Origin: a virus
Virus record (IMG/VR): IMGVR_UViG_3300035232_001084
Span: 1-30,293 of that record
Reading direction: 5' to 3' (one strand)
Length of the DNA: 30,293 nt
Part shown: piece after piece, positions 6,767 through 14,790 of the stretch
How positions within the stretch are numbered: position 1 is the first letter of the stretch
How the letters are laid out: the number at the start of each line of letters is the position of its first letter
Notes under the pieces: model-generated
Database searches by the model: none
Told to the model about the DNA's origin: nothing
What the model saw: only the letters and a program-made list of their open reading frames with translations
Position numbers and translations under genes: made by a program

Positions 6767-9700
6767 ATGGCTGCTGTAACTCTTAAAGATTTAATGGACC
6801 CTCTATCAAAAATAGAGGCCGCTGCACAGAGCACTAATGAAAAATTAGATGCTCTTATTGCAGTTTCTACCGGTGGTGGCGGTGGTGGTGATTTTACAAA
6901 GGAAGTTGTTAATCAGTTAGAAAAACAAACTGACCTACTTAGGGTAATAGCAAATTCTGGAAGTAATTCATCTAATTCAAATCAAGTAGGTTTATTATTA
7001 GATCAAGGTTATGCACACACAGACTTATTGACCGCTATTGAAGCAAATACATCCAGAAATCCGTTAGGAGGAATGTTTAGTAAAAAAGGTGGTAAGGCTA
7101 AGAAAAGTAATGCCGGTGCTACATTAGAAGATTTAGGTCTTGGTGCAAAGTTAACAGCCAAAGCAATGATGCTATGGTTATTAGTACCAAAGAAAGCTTT
7201 AGGTAAATTTAAAGGTTTTGTAACTTCTACACTAGAATCTTTTGAAAGCGTAAAACCTAAAAGAGTAGAAGCTGGGGCAAAGGCAGTGTCTTTAGTATCA
7301 GCAGCAGCAATGATATCGGCAAAAGCAATGATGAAGTGGCTGTTTGTACCTGAAAAGGCTGTTGATAAATTTACAAATTACATAGTTAAGTTAGATAAAG
7401 CTTTATCTAAAACTCAACCAAAGAATGCAAAGAAAGGCGCGGAAGCCTTAGGTGCAATGGGAGATTCCATAATGAAATTCTCAAAAGCATTAGCTCTATC
7501 AGCAGTATTACTTATACCTGGTATGTTAGCAATACCATTCTTAATATTATCTATGACGGTTGTAGGTGGGGCAGTTGCATTATTAGGAGGTAAGAAACTT
7601 TCTCAAAGAATTAGTAGAGGAGCAAGAACTTTAGATAAAGTAGGTGATGCATTAAAATCATTTGCAATAGGTATAGGTTTATTTGCATTATCTACAATGT
7701 TTATTATATTAGCTCCTGCTATTCTAATAGGTATGGTAGCTTCACTAGTATTAATACCTGGAGCTATTTCTTTGATAGGTAGTAAGAAAAGGTCTAAAAA
7801 AATTAGAAGAGGAGCATTAAGCTTAACTCTTACAGGTTTAGCTTTAATTCCTTTTGCTATAGGATTAATATACTTCTCCGCTGCAACTAAAGGTATGGGA
7901 ATAGGTGATGTTCTTATTCAAGGTGCTGTAATATTAGCAATCGGTGGAGCAGCGGCCTTAGTAGGTAAGTTTGGAATGTCTAATATTTTAATGGGTGCAT
8001 TGGCGATGGCTGTTAATGGTTTAGGATTAATGGTATTTAGTTTAGGATATACTCCATTTGCAGAAGCTACTAAAGGACTGGGCCTAGGTGATGTATTAGT
8101 ACAGTCTGGAATATTAATTGCAATAGGTGGAATTATGGCATTAGCAGGATTAGCTGTTGGTGCAACTGCAGGTGCTGCTCTCTTAGGGCCTGTTTTATAT
8201 GGTGCTGCCGGTTTAGCATTACAAGAATTGGCACCAGGTTTACTTGCAATGAAAAAGGTAGACTATTCGAAAAAAGATGCCGAAGACTTATCATTTACAT
8301 TAGGTGCTGTTGCAGCTGCATTTTCAGGAGTTGATCCTGAGGCAGGTTTCTTATCCAATATTGGTAATGTATTTAGTAGAGTTGTACAAAGTGGTGCAGG
8401 TGTAGCCGCTGCTGCTATGTATGGTGCTGCTGGTTTAGCATTACAAGAATTATCTAAAGGTCTTACTAAATTTAAGGCAGTAGGATTTGACGAGCAGGAT
8501 TCTAAAGAACTTGCAATTGCATTAGGTTCTGTTAGTGGAGCATTCGCACAAGCTGGTGGAGAACCTGCAAGCCCTGGTGGATTATTCGGTGCAGTGTTTG
8601 GAAATACATTTAGCCCTAATGCTACCGAGAGAGGTATTGATTCTGTAATGGATTCTGGTAAAGCTCTTAGTGAAATTACAAAAGGGTTGGCTGCTTTCTT
8701 AGATCTTAAAAAGAAATATAAATTAGATGCATCTGCATTCCAAGAAGGTGGATTCTTAGCAGTATCAATTGCAGATACTTTAGGATTCTTAAGTAAAGCG
8801 TTTGCTACAATTGGCGGTATGGAAGAAGAGGATGGTTGGGGTCCATTTAGCTGGGATGAGAATAAAGTTGAAAAAGGTATTGATGCTGTTAAAGGTTCAG
8901 GTAGAGCTCTATCAGATATTACAAGTGGATTAAAGGCGTTCTTAGATTTACAAAAAGAATATGGATTAACTACTGAATCTTTTCAAGAAGGTGGATACTT
9001 ACAAGTAGCAGTGGCTGATAGTTTAGGATTTGTTAGTAAAGCTTTTGGTACTATTGGTGGAGATAAGTATGAAGAATCAGATAGCTGGGGACCATTTAGC
9101 TGGGATGAGAATAAAGTTGAAAAAGGTGTTGACGCAGTTAAAGGTGCTGGTAAAGAACTTACTAATATTGCATCAGGATTAAAAACATTCCAAGAATTAG
9201 TAGAAAAACAAATTGACTTTAGTCCAGGAGGTAAGCTTGGAAAGGCTGTTAGTAATTCACTATCTTTTGTATCAACCGCATTTAGTGCGATTGGGGAGAA
9301 GGAAAAAACTGATGGATGGTTTATATTTACATGGGATGAAAACACTGTAGAGAAAGGTATTCAGGCCGTAAAGGGTGCTGGTGGAGAACTTAACAATATT
9401 GCAAATGGATTAAAAACATTTGCGGATATGTCCGACACTGTTGATTTTGGTAAAAAAGGTAAACTTGCAAAAGCAGTTACAAATGCACTATCATTTGTAG
9501 GTAGTGCCTTTATGAGAATTGGAGGAATGGAAGAGACCGATGGTAATTGGCTTTTTTCATGGGATGAGAATAAAGTTCAAAAAGGTATTGAAAATGTAGA
9601 TGGTGCTGGTGCTGCATTAACAGATATAGCCGCAGGTTTACAATCATTTGCAGATTTAGAAAATCCTGGAGCCATAGCACAAGGTATTGAATCTATGTTT

Positions 9701-10186
9701 ACTTCTATAGGTGATACTTTTGCTAAGTATTATAAAGACCCTGTATTCCGAACTGACTTAGATCATATGCAAGGATTTATTACAGAATTATCCACTTATG
9801 CACAAGACGGTTCATTAGCCAAAGCTGCAACTGATATACAATCAATATCCAATGCTGTAAATTCTATTGATTCCATGAAAGCTGATTCTTTTGCAAAACT
9901 ATTTAAAGGTGCAGGTGAATTAAGCTCTAATGCAAAAGCATATCAACAATTAGCAGATGCCGTTGAAGAGATAAAAGATATCATGAGTAGTCAAGGTGAA
10001 AGTTTTGGAGATTCAGTTGGTAGAAGTATATCAGATGTATTCGGTGGTGGAGGCGGTGAGAAGAAAGAATCTGGCGGTATGGGTAAAACACTCGCAAGAA
10101 TGAACTCTACTTTAGGAAGACTTAATTCAACTATGGGTCAATTACCTGCATCTATTCAATCAATAAAAATCGTAGTAGAAGATTAA
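6767..10186 (+). CDS. Tail tape measure protein with internal tandem repeats
   Basis: Probable length-setting ruler of the tail (the T4 gp29 role), 1139 residues. It begins with an amphipathic segment and a six-Gly run near residue 40. Three long hydrophobic Gly/Ala/Leu/Ile blocks follow at roughly residues 240-280, 295-340 and 355-480, typical of tape measures that insert in the host membrane on DNA delivery. Five repeats of 76-83 residues then run from about residue 620 to 960, each with G-[IV]-x-x-V near its start; four are preceded by a WDEN motif. The C-terminus is Gly/Ser-rich and ends LNSTMGQLPASIQS. It starts 16 nt after the chaperone extension, the usual arrangement. At about 1.5 angstrom per residue this would give a tail near 170 nm. 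The role is inferred from length, composition and position. Confidence 0.82.
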   Translation: MAAVTLKDLMDPLSKIEAAAQSTNEKLDALIAVSTGGGGGGDFTKEVVNQLEKQTDLLRVIANSGSNSSNSNQVGLLLDQGYAHTDLLTAIEANTSRNPLGGMFSKKGGKAKKSNAGATLEDLGLGAKLTAKAMMLWLLVPKKALGKFKGFVTSTLESFESVKPKRVEAGAKAVSLVSAAAMISAKAMMKWLFVPEKAVDKFTNYIVKLDKALSKTQPKNAKKGAEALGAMGDSIMKFSKALALSAVLLIPGMLAIPFLILSMTVVGGAVALLGGKKLSQRISRGARTLDKVGDALKSFAIGIGLFALSTMFIILAPAILIGMVASLVLIPGAISLIGSKKRSKKIRRGALSLTLTGLALIPFAIGLIYFSAATKGMGIGDVLIQGAVILAIGGAAALVGKFGMSNILMGALAMAVNGLGLMVFSLGYTPFAEATKGLGLGDVLVQSGILIAIGGIMALAGLAVGATAGAALLGPVLYGAAGLALQELAPGLLAMKKVDYSKKDAEDLSFTLGAVAAAFSGVDPEAGFLSNIGNVFSRVVQSGAGVAAAAMYGAAGLALQELSKGLTKFKAVGFDEQDSKELAIALGSVSGAFAQAGGEPASPGGLFGAVFGNTFSPNATERGIDSVMDSGKALSEITKGLAAFLDLKKKYKLDASAFQEGGFLAVSIADTLGFLSKAFATIGGMEEEDGWGPFSWDENKVEKGIDAVKGSGRALSDITSGLKAFLDLQKEYGLTTESFQEGGYLQVAVADSLGFVSKAFGTIGGDKYEESDSWGPFSWDENKVEKGVDAVKGAGKELTNIASGLKTFQELVEKQIDFSPGGKLGKAVSNSLSFVSTAFSAIGEKEKTDGWFIFTWDENTVEKGIQAVKGAGGELNNIANGLKTFADMSDTVDFGKKGKLAKAVTNALSFVGSAFMRIGGMEETDGNWLFSWDENKVQKGIENVDGAGAALTDIAAGLQSFADLENPGAIAQGIESMFTSIGDTFAKYYKDPVFRTDLDHMQGFITELSTYAQDGSLAKAATDIQSISNAVNSIDSMKADSFAKLFKGAGELSSNAKAYQQLADAVEEIKDIMSSQGESFGDSVGRSISDVFGGGGGEKKESGGMGKTLARMNSTLGRLNSTMGQLPASIQSIKIVVED
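8600..9660 (+). repeat. Five tandem ~76-83 residue repeats in the tape measure gene
   Basis: Copies of a unit with G-[IV]-[DQE]-x-V begin with their Gly codon at 8633, 8876, 9125, 9356 and 9584, giving spacings of 243, 249, 231 and 228 nt, all whole codons. Bases 8843-8878 and 9092-9127 are an exact 36-nt repeat coding PFSWDENKVEKG, which points to recent duplication of units two and three. Unit one lacks the preceding WDENK. Confidence 0.85.
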
Positions 10187-10200
10187 TTTCTAAAATCTTA

Positions 10201-10230
10201 AAACCTTTTTACATTTTAGCTATATAAAAT
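10201..10230 (+). promoter_or_regulatory. AAACCTTTT ... TATATAAAAT element before exonuclease gene
   Basis: AAACCTTTT (10201-10209) is followed by TATATAAAAT (10221-10230). The same two-part pattern with the same spacing precedes the topoisomerase large subunit (12870) and the small gene at 16178 (16138). This copy is 43 nt before the ATG, further than the other two. A promoter class is likely but untested. Confidence 0.4.
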
Positions 10231-10273
10231 TTAACAGAGAGAGTCTGGAAATAGTATAGTTTAAAAGTATAAT

Positions 10274-11071
10274 ATGGAAAATGTAAAAAACATAGTTTGG
10301 TTTGACTTAGAAACCACAGGAGTAAACACAAGTAGCGATAGAATTATTGAGATCGCAATGATAAAAACCGATTCTGAAGGAAATGAAATAGATTCTTTTC
10401 AGTCATTAGTTAATCCCGGCCCAGATGCAGTTATGAGAGAAGAAGCTCAGGACAAGCATGGCATATCACCAGAACAATTAAAAGATGCACCACAATTTGA
10501 TTTAATAGCAAAAGAAGTTTTAGACTTTATTGATGATAGTGACTTAGGTGGATATAACGCACTTTACTTTGATGTACCAATGCTCGTAGAGGAATTTATG
10601 AGAAGCGGTATTGCATTCTCGCATCGCCAAAGAGCTGTAGTAGATCCTTTTTTAATTTATTCAAAATATGAACGTAGAGATTTAAGTACTGCATATAAAA
10701 AATATACAGGAAAAGATTTAGAAGGTGCTCATAGAGCCGATGTTGATATCCGTGCAACCATGGAAATATTTCAAAAGCAAAAAGAACTTTATGATATGCC
10801 TACAACAGCAAAAGAAATTGATGATGTTGTAAATGAATCAAGAAAAGATCAAGTAGACCTTAGTGGTAAATATAAATTTGCTGAAATAAACGGTAAACGA
10901 GAAATTGTATTTAACTTTGGTAAAAACAAAGGAAAACCGTTTAAAGAAGTTTATGAAACGGATGCAAGGTATATTCAATGGATTATTGATAAGGGTGAAT
11001 TCTCAAAAGAGGTAAAAATCATATCTCGTAAACTCTTAGAAAAAATGAGAGCTGAAAACCCTGTTATTTAA
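10274..11071 (+). CDS. DnaQ-like 3'-5' exonuclease (DEDDh), DexA/ExoX type
   Basis: A single-strand 3'-5' DNA exonuclease, probably for replication, repair or host DNA breakdown. Residues 1-170 form the DEDD fold, with Asp11 and Glu13 in WFDLETTG, Asp100 in LYFDVPML, and His153 and Asp158 in AHRADVDIR; the H-x4-D spacing marks the DEDDh subtype. The C-terminal ~70 residues (IVFNFGKNKGKPFKEVY, then YIQWIID) match the small C-terminal domain of ExoX-type exonucleases. It has 265 residues against 227 for T4 DexA. It is the first metabolic gene after the tail block, separated from it by a gap with a two-part promoter-like element. All catalytic residues are present. Confidence 0.9.
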   Translation: MENVKNIVWFDLETTGVNTSSDRIIEIAMIKTDSEGNEIDSFQSLVNPGPDAVMREEAQDKHGISPEQLKDAPQFDLIAKEVLDFIDDSDLGGYNALYFDVPMLVEEFMRSGIAFSHRQRAVVDPFLIYSKYERRDLSTAYKKYTGKDLEGAHRADVDIRATMEIFQKQKELYDMPTTAKEIDDVVNESRKDQVDLSGKYKFAEINGKREIVFNFGKNKGKPFKEVYETDARYIQWIIDKGEFSKEVKIISRKLLEKMRAENPVI

Positions 11072-11085
11072 ATTGTTAATAACTT

Positions 11086-11147
11086 TTAGAAAAAAGATCT
11101 CATTTTATTTTCAATTCCCAATTAAATTGATTATATTTATAATATAA
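11086..11147 (+). promoter_or_regulatory. Strong promoter, copy 1 (Bacteroidetes-type -7 box)
   Basis: Aligned without gaps to 20607-20668, about 52 of 62 bases agree. Shared blocks are TTAGAAAAAAG, ATTTTCA, TTCCCAA and ATTATATTT. The -7 box is TATATTTA at 11132-11139, one base off the Bacteroidetes consensus TAnnTTTG. It would drive the run of small genes from 11163. Conservation of the upstream box TTTTCArTTCCCAA suggests a phage-specific or strong host-sigma promoter. Confidence 0.75.
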
Positions 11148-11162
11148 TTAAACAAACGGAAT

Positions 11163-11459
11163 ATGTCTAAATATCAAGAACTACTACAAAATCCTCCACG
11201 GTTAACCGTAAAGAAAGAAGCAAGAGAGGTAATTATTAAGACGGTAAGTTGTATGTGTGATAACGTACATTACCTTAAACTTAAGAAAAATTCAGAAGGT
11301 GATTTTAAAATGTCTGGTAACGGATTTGCTTTATCTAATTGGCAAATGAAACATACACCACATGATATTGAATGGATCGCTGATGAAGGTAAGTGGAACC
11401 AAGTATTTAGAATGATTAATACCGGGACAGAAAAAATTGAATCTTTAAAAAGTAGATAA
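11163..11459 (+). CDS. Hypothetical protein, first gene after promoter copy 1
   Basis: I do not recognise this 98-residue protein. It starts PRLTVKKEAREVII and is mixed alpha/beta with many Lys and Trp residues. There is a lone C-M-C at residues 30-32, with no second Cys pair, so a zinc site is unlikely. No signal peptide or membrane segment is seen. The ATG is 23 nt after the -7 box of the promoter at 11086-11147, so this is probably an early or middle gene. Its stop TAA overlaps the next ATG by one base (TAATG), so the next gene is translationally coupled. Position next to exonuclease and topoisomerase suggests a replication-period role, but nothing in the sequence fixes it. Confidence 0.8.
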   Translation: MSKYQELLQNPPRLTVKKEAREVIIKTVSCMCDNVHYLKLKKNSEGDFKMSGNGFALSNWQMKHTPHDIEWIADEGKWNQVFRMINTGTEKIESLKSR

Positions 11460-11692
11460 TGGCAATAACAACAAAACCAATGCCTGGATCTGAAAGAATC
11501 CATGTAGACTTAAGCGGACCAGACGGTAATGCATTTTCATTAATCGGCCTGGCTCAAAAATTAGCAAAACAACTTCACTATCAACCAGATGAAAGAGGTG
11601 AACTCACAACTGAAATGATGGGTGGAGACTACGATAACCTGTTAGAAATATTCGATAAACACTTCGGAGAATTTGTAACATTACATAAATAA
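11459..11692 (+). CDS. Hypothetical small protein (77 aa)
   Basis: Unrecognised. The protein reads IHVDLSGPDGNAFSLIGLAQ near the start, then a helix (QKLAKQLHYQ), and ends in a second helix (NLLEIFDKHFGEFVTLHK). It is soluble, acidic to neutral and without Cys. The start overlaps the previous stop by one base, and the gap to the next gene is 1 nt, so it belongs to a tightly coupled run of five small genes behind the promoter at 11086-11147. The D-L-S-G-x-x-G-N stretch recalls small conserved proteins of T4-like phages, but no function is known to me. Confidence 0.8.
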   Translation: MAITTKPMPGSERIHVDLSGPDGNAFSLIGLAQKLAKQLHYQPDERGELTTEMMGGDYDNLLEIFDKHFGEFVTLHK

Positions 11693-11693
11693 T

Positions 11694-11879
11694 ATGAAAG
11701 AACCGACACCATACCGAATGATCACCGAAGAAGAACACATTGAAGAAATTCTAACAGAAGCATCTGCGTTTGGCTTAAGAGCCGAGGTAAAGCAGTATGC
11801 AGAAAACCTATTAGATGAATCTCCAGAGATGGATCCAATTGATGCCTATACACATGGGTTTGAAGAGTGGATTAAATAA
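11694..11879 (+). CDS. Hypothetical small acidic protein (61 aa)
   Basis: An acidic, mostly helical protein rich in Glu (EEEHIEEILTEASAFGLRAEV, shown in part), ending HGFEEWIK. No domain, Cys or membrane segment is seen. It starts one base after the previous stop codon and ends 3 nt before the next ATG, so it is translated as part of the same operon. Function unknown. The reading frame is supported by its packing and by normal codon use. Confidence 0.72.
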   Translation: MKEPTPYRMITEEEHIEEILTEASAFGLRAEVKQYAENLLDESPEMDPIDAYTHGFEEWIK

Positions 11880-11882
11880 ACT

Positions 11883-12026
11883 ATGGAAAAAGACAACGAA
11901 GGTAAAAAACTAAAAGAAGTTAAGTTAACTCAACAAGAATGGTTTGATGCTCTTCGTGTACCAACGCCTATAAGAAACAAAAAGAAATATAGAAGAAAGA
12001 AAAAACATAAAGGAAAAGAAGAATGA
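11883..12026 (+). CDS. Hypothetical very small basic protein (47 aa)
   Basis: ATG at 11883, stop TGA at 12024-12026. The N-terminal half is mixed (KLTQQEWFDALRVPTP) and the last 17 residues are almost all Lys/Arg (NKKKYRRKKKHKGKEE), so nucleic-acid or nucleoid binding is possible. It starts 3 nt after the previous stop, and its TGA overlaps the next gene's ATG (ATGA), the classic coupled arrangement, which is the main support for a gene this short. Function unknown. Confidence 0.68.
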   Translation: MEKDNEGKKLKEVKLTQQEWFDALRVPTPIRNKKKYRRKKKHKGKEE

Positions 12027-12589
12027 TCTATTGGTTTAAAAGAAAATATAGACAAGTTAAAAGAGTCTTAGATTACTTACCAATTATTTGGAAAGGTTAT
12101 GATTTTGACTATAGATATGCTACTGAATTATTCGCGCATCAGTTAGGCAGGATTGCAGATTTCTTAGAATCAGATAAAGCACATACACTGTCCTCCGGTG
12201 ATAATGCTAAAAGAATCAGAACCACATTAAAGTTAATGAAACTTGTAGGTGATGAAGAATATGCAATGGAATATTTTGATTATGAAGTTGTTGAAAATTA
12301 CTTTGTACAATGTGAAGATGATAAAGGTTATTCTACTATGGAAACAGATTACATATCAGAAACATATGATGAGTTCTTTAAAAAATACCCACTAATCTAT
12401 AAAAGAGTATTAGACGGAGAAGGTCCTTTTAAAGTATATACAAATACCGTAAATGTTTTATTGGAAGGTAAAACAACATTCGAAGACAAAAGAAGAATTG
12501 CGATGAATGTTGCTCATCTTAATCAAGAAAGAGCAAGAAAGGCATTATATAAAATGATAGAAAGAAATATACAATCATGGTGGGATTAG
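12023..12589 (+). CDS. Hypothetical conserved phage protein (188 aa)
   Basis: A soluble, mostly helical protein. It starts with a basic/aromatic stretch (MIYWFKRKYRQVKRV), then IIWKGYDFDYRYATELFAHQ, a long helix with LGRIADFLESD, a KRIRTTLKLMKLV helix and a C-terminal AHLNQERARKALYKMIE helix ending in QSWWD. Proteins with a similar W-x-G-Y-D-F-D start and helical body recur in many large phages without assigned function; this resemblance is from memory. The start overlaps the previous stop by four bases. There is no transmembrane segment or catalytic motif. Confidence 0.78.
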   Translation: MIYWFKRKYRQVKRVLDYLPIIWKGYDFDYRYATELFAHQLGRIADFLESDKAHTLSSGDNAKRIRTTLKLMKLVGDEEYAMEYFDYEVVENYFVQCEDDKGYSTMETDYISETYDEFFKKYPLIYKRVLDGEGPFKVYTNTVNVLLEGKTTFEDKRRIAMNVAHLNQERARKALYKMIERNIQSWWD

Positions 12590-12603
12590 TAAAAATATAA
12601 AAT

Positions 12604-12867
12604 ATGATTAATAGCGGTAAAGAATGGGCTTGGATGGATAACAATCAAAAGTTAAAACAATCAATGTTAGAAGAAAGAAGAGATGAGATGAAATGGGTAG
12701 AAAAAGTTATAACTCATAAAGATAATAAAAGTATACATTATCCGGCACTCAAACAGCTTATTAATCTTTATCATAACAAATGGGTAAACAAAACTAAAGG
12801 GTCGGCACTTATAGATATTTACCGCCAATATCTCAAGTCAATTTTAAGGAGTGAATTTGGTAGGTAA
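12604..12867 (+). CDS. Hypothetical helical protein (87 aa)
   Basis: A basic, helical protein with many Lys and Trp residues (WAWMDNNQKLKQSMLEERRD; ALKQLINLYHNKWVNK). No recognised domain. It lies 14 nt after the previous gene and is the last gene before the promoter-like element at 12870 that precedes the topoisomerase genes. Lys/Trp composition would fit nucleic-acid binding, but this is a guess. Confidence 0.72.
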   Translation: MINSGKEWAWMDNNQKLKQSMLEERRDEMKWVEKVITHKDNKSIHYPALKQLINLYHNKWVNKTKGSALIDIYRQYLKSILRSEFGR

Positions 12868-12869
12868 TT

Positions 12870-12900
12870 AAACCTTTTAAAATTTTTCAATATAAAAATA
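12870..12900 (+). promoter_or_regulatory. AAACCTTTT ... TATAAAAATA element before topoisomerase genes
   Basis: AAACCTTTT at 12870-12878 and TATAAAAATA at 12891-12900, 10 nt before the ATG at 12911. It aligns without gaps with the elements at 10201 and 16138; with the latter it shares CAATATAAAAATAAA. Likely a phage promoter class; the -10-like box lies so close to the start codon that the leader would be very short. Confidence 0.45.
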
Positions 12901-12910
12901 AATCTAAAGA

Positions 12911-14788
12911 ATGGCAGTAAGCATTGAAAAGAAATATCAGAAACTTACAGATACAGAACATGTATTACTTAGACCAGGTATGTACATTGGTTCTGTTAAA
13001 CCTCATACTGAAGAAGTTTATCTTTTAGATAGAAGGAGTTGGAAATTGGTACCTAAAGAACTTACCTATAATCCAGGTTTCTTAAAACTCTTTGATGAGA
13101 TCGTATCTAATTCAGTTGATGAACATAAAAGAAATCCTAAGCTTAATCAAGTAAAAGTTAACATTGATATTAAAACTAATAAGATATCAATCTGGGATAA
13201 CGGTGGTATTCCTGTAGAAATTCATAAAGAGTATAATGAGTGGGTACCTGAAATGATTTTCAGTAACCTAAAGACAGGTAGTAATTTTGATGATACCGAA
13301 GAAAGAACTGTTGTAGGAACTAACGGTGTAGGTAGTACATTAACAAATATATTCAGTAAAGAATTTACAATTGATACTTGTGATAAGAAGAAAAGATTTA
13401 CACAAACCTTTTCAAATAATATGGCAAAGAAAACTAAACCTGCCATAAAACCACAAAAGAAAGGATTTACTGAAATTTCATACATTGCAGATTTTAAAAG
13501 ATTTGGTATGAGTAAGATTGATAAGGCTTCAATTCAAATGATTGAAAAAAGACTTTATGATATTGCTGCATGTAATCCTAAATTAAAAATATGGTTAAAT
13601 GAAGATCCTATTACTTTTAAATCTTTTAAAGAATACTCTGAATTATATACCACACCAGTATTTTATGAGCAATCAGAAAATTGGCAAATAGGTATAGGTC
13701 ATTCTACTTCAGGATTTAAAGCAATCTCATTTGTAAATTCTGTTGAAACAAAAGATGGCGGTAAGCATGTAGATAACATTACTTGGCAAATTACACAATT
13801 CCTTAGGGATAAGATTAAAAGAAAGCATAGAGTTGATGTAAAACCATCAGAACTAAAAAATCACTTATACCTTTTTATTAATAGTACAATTATTAACCCA
13901 GCCTTCTCATCCCAAACAAAAGAGAAGCTTATTACTGAACCTAAAGACTTCGGTAGTATTCATGTACTTTCTGATAAGACATTAAGACAAGTTTTAAATT
14001 CAGAAATAATTCAATCAGTATTAGATTGGATTAAACAAAAGCAAGCCGCTGATGAAAGATCTAAGCTTAGAAAATTAAATAAAGGTTTAGATAAGAAAAA
14101 GGTTGTAAAATTAATTGATGCAAAAAAGAGAGGCGATAGAAGCAACTGTACTCTTGCAATCTTTGAAGGTGATTCTGCATCATCTGCATTTAGGCAATAT
14201 AGAAATCCTAATATGCAAGGTGCATTTCCACTTAGGGGTAAATTTGTAAATGTAAGAGAATCTATTCCTTCTAAGGTTGTACAAAACAAAGAAGTACAAT
14301 CTCTTATGGCTGCGCTAGGTTTAAAGATAGGTCATGAACCTAAAGATTTAAGATACGGTAAAATATTATTGTATACTGATGCTGATGTAGATGGTAATTC
14401 TATTTCTGCTTTGTTAATTAATTTCTTAGGTAAATATTGGCCAGAATTATTTGAACAAGGTAGAGTCTTAAAGGTAGAAACTCCTCTTATGGTTGCTAAG
14501 AAAGGTAAAGAGACATTAAGTTTTTATTCCGATGATGATTATAAAGAATGGGAATCTAAACAAAGATCATTATCATCATGGTCGATTGAATATAAGAAAG
14601 GTCTTGCTGCCTTGGAGAATGAAGAGTACCAAGAAATTATTAGTAATCCTAAAACCTTTACTTTAACTAAAGACAAAGATTTTGATAATACATTAGATAC
14701 ATGGTTCTCCAAAGATTCTGAACCAAGAAAGAAAAAGATTCTAGGAGAAGAATTAATTTATAAGACAAGTGATAAATCATTATTTTAA
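12911..14788 (+). CDS. 39: DNA topoisomerase II large subunit (gp39/gp60-like, one gene)
   Basis: ATPase and TOPRIM subunit of a T4-type type II topoisomerase, which relieves supercoils and supports replication initiation. The GHKL ATPase motifs are FDEIVSNSVDEHKR (residues 61-74), WDNGGIP (Asp96) and GTNGVGSTLTN (136-146). The TOPRIM motifs are FEGDSASSAF (Glu419) and YTDADVDGNSIS (Asp490, Asp492, Asp494). A GyrB/gp60-like C-terminal piece has KGLAALENEEYQ. T4 splits this protein into genes 39 and 60, with a 50-nt bypass in 60; here it is one uninterrupted 625-residue ORF. The medium subunit follows after 2 nt. All key residues are present. Confidence 0.95.
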   Translation: MAVSIEKKYQKLTDTEHVLLRPGMYIGSVKPHTEEVYLLDRRSWKLVPKELTYNPGFLKLFDEIVSNSVDEHKRNPKLNQVKVNIDIKTNKISIWDNGGIPVEIHKEYNEWVPEMIFSNLKTGSNFDDTEERTVVGTNGVGSTLTNIFSKEFTIDTCDKKKRFTQTFSNNMAKKTKPAIKPQKKGFTEISYIADFKRFGMSKIDKASIQMIEKRLYDIAACNPKLKIWLNEDPITFKSFKEYSELYTTPVFYEQSENWQIGIGHSTSGFKAISFVNSVETKDGGKHVDNITWQITQFLRDKIKRKHRVDVKPSELKNHLYLFINSTIINPAFSSQTKEKLITEPKDFGSIHVLSDKTLRQVLNSEIIQSVLDWIKQKQAADERSKLRKLNKGLDKKKVVKLIDAKKRGDRSNCTLAIFEGDSASSAFRQYRNPNMQGAFPLRGKFVNVRESIPSKVVQNKEVQSLMAALGLKIGHEPKDLRYGKILLYTDADVDGNSISALLINFLGKYWPELFEQGRVLKVETPLMVAKKGKETLSFYSDDDYKEWESKQRSLSSWSIEYKKGLAALENEEYQEIISNPKTFTLTKDKDFDNTLDTWFSKDSEPRKKKILGEELIYKTSDKSLF

Positions 14789-14790
14789 CT

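Noticed and set aside
10190-10219. Inverted repeat CTAAAAT...ATTTTAG after the tape measure gene as a terminator
   Set aside because: The stem is almost pure A/T with a 16-nt loop and no T run after it; it overlaps the promoter-like AAACCTTTT element.
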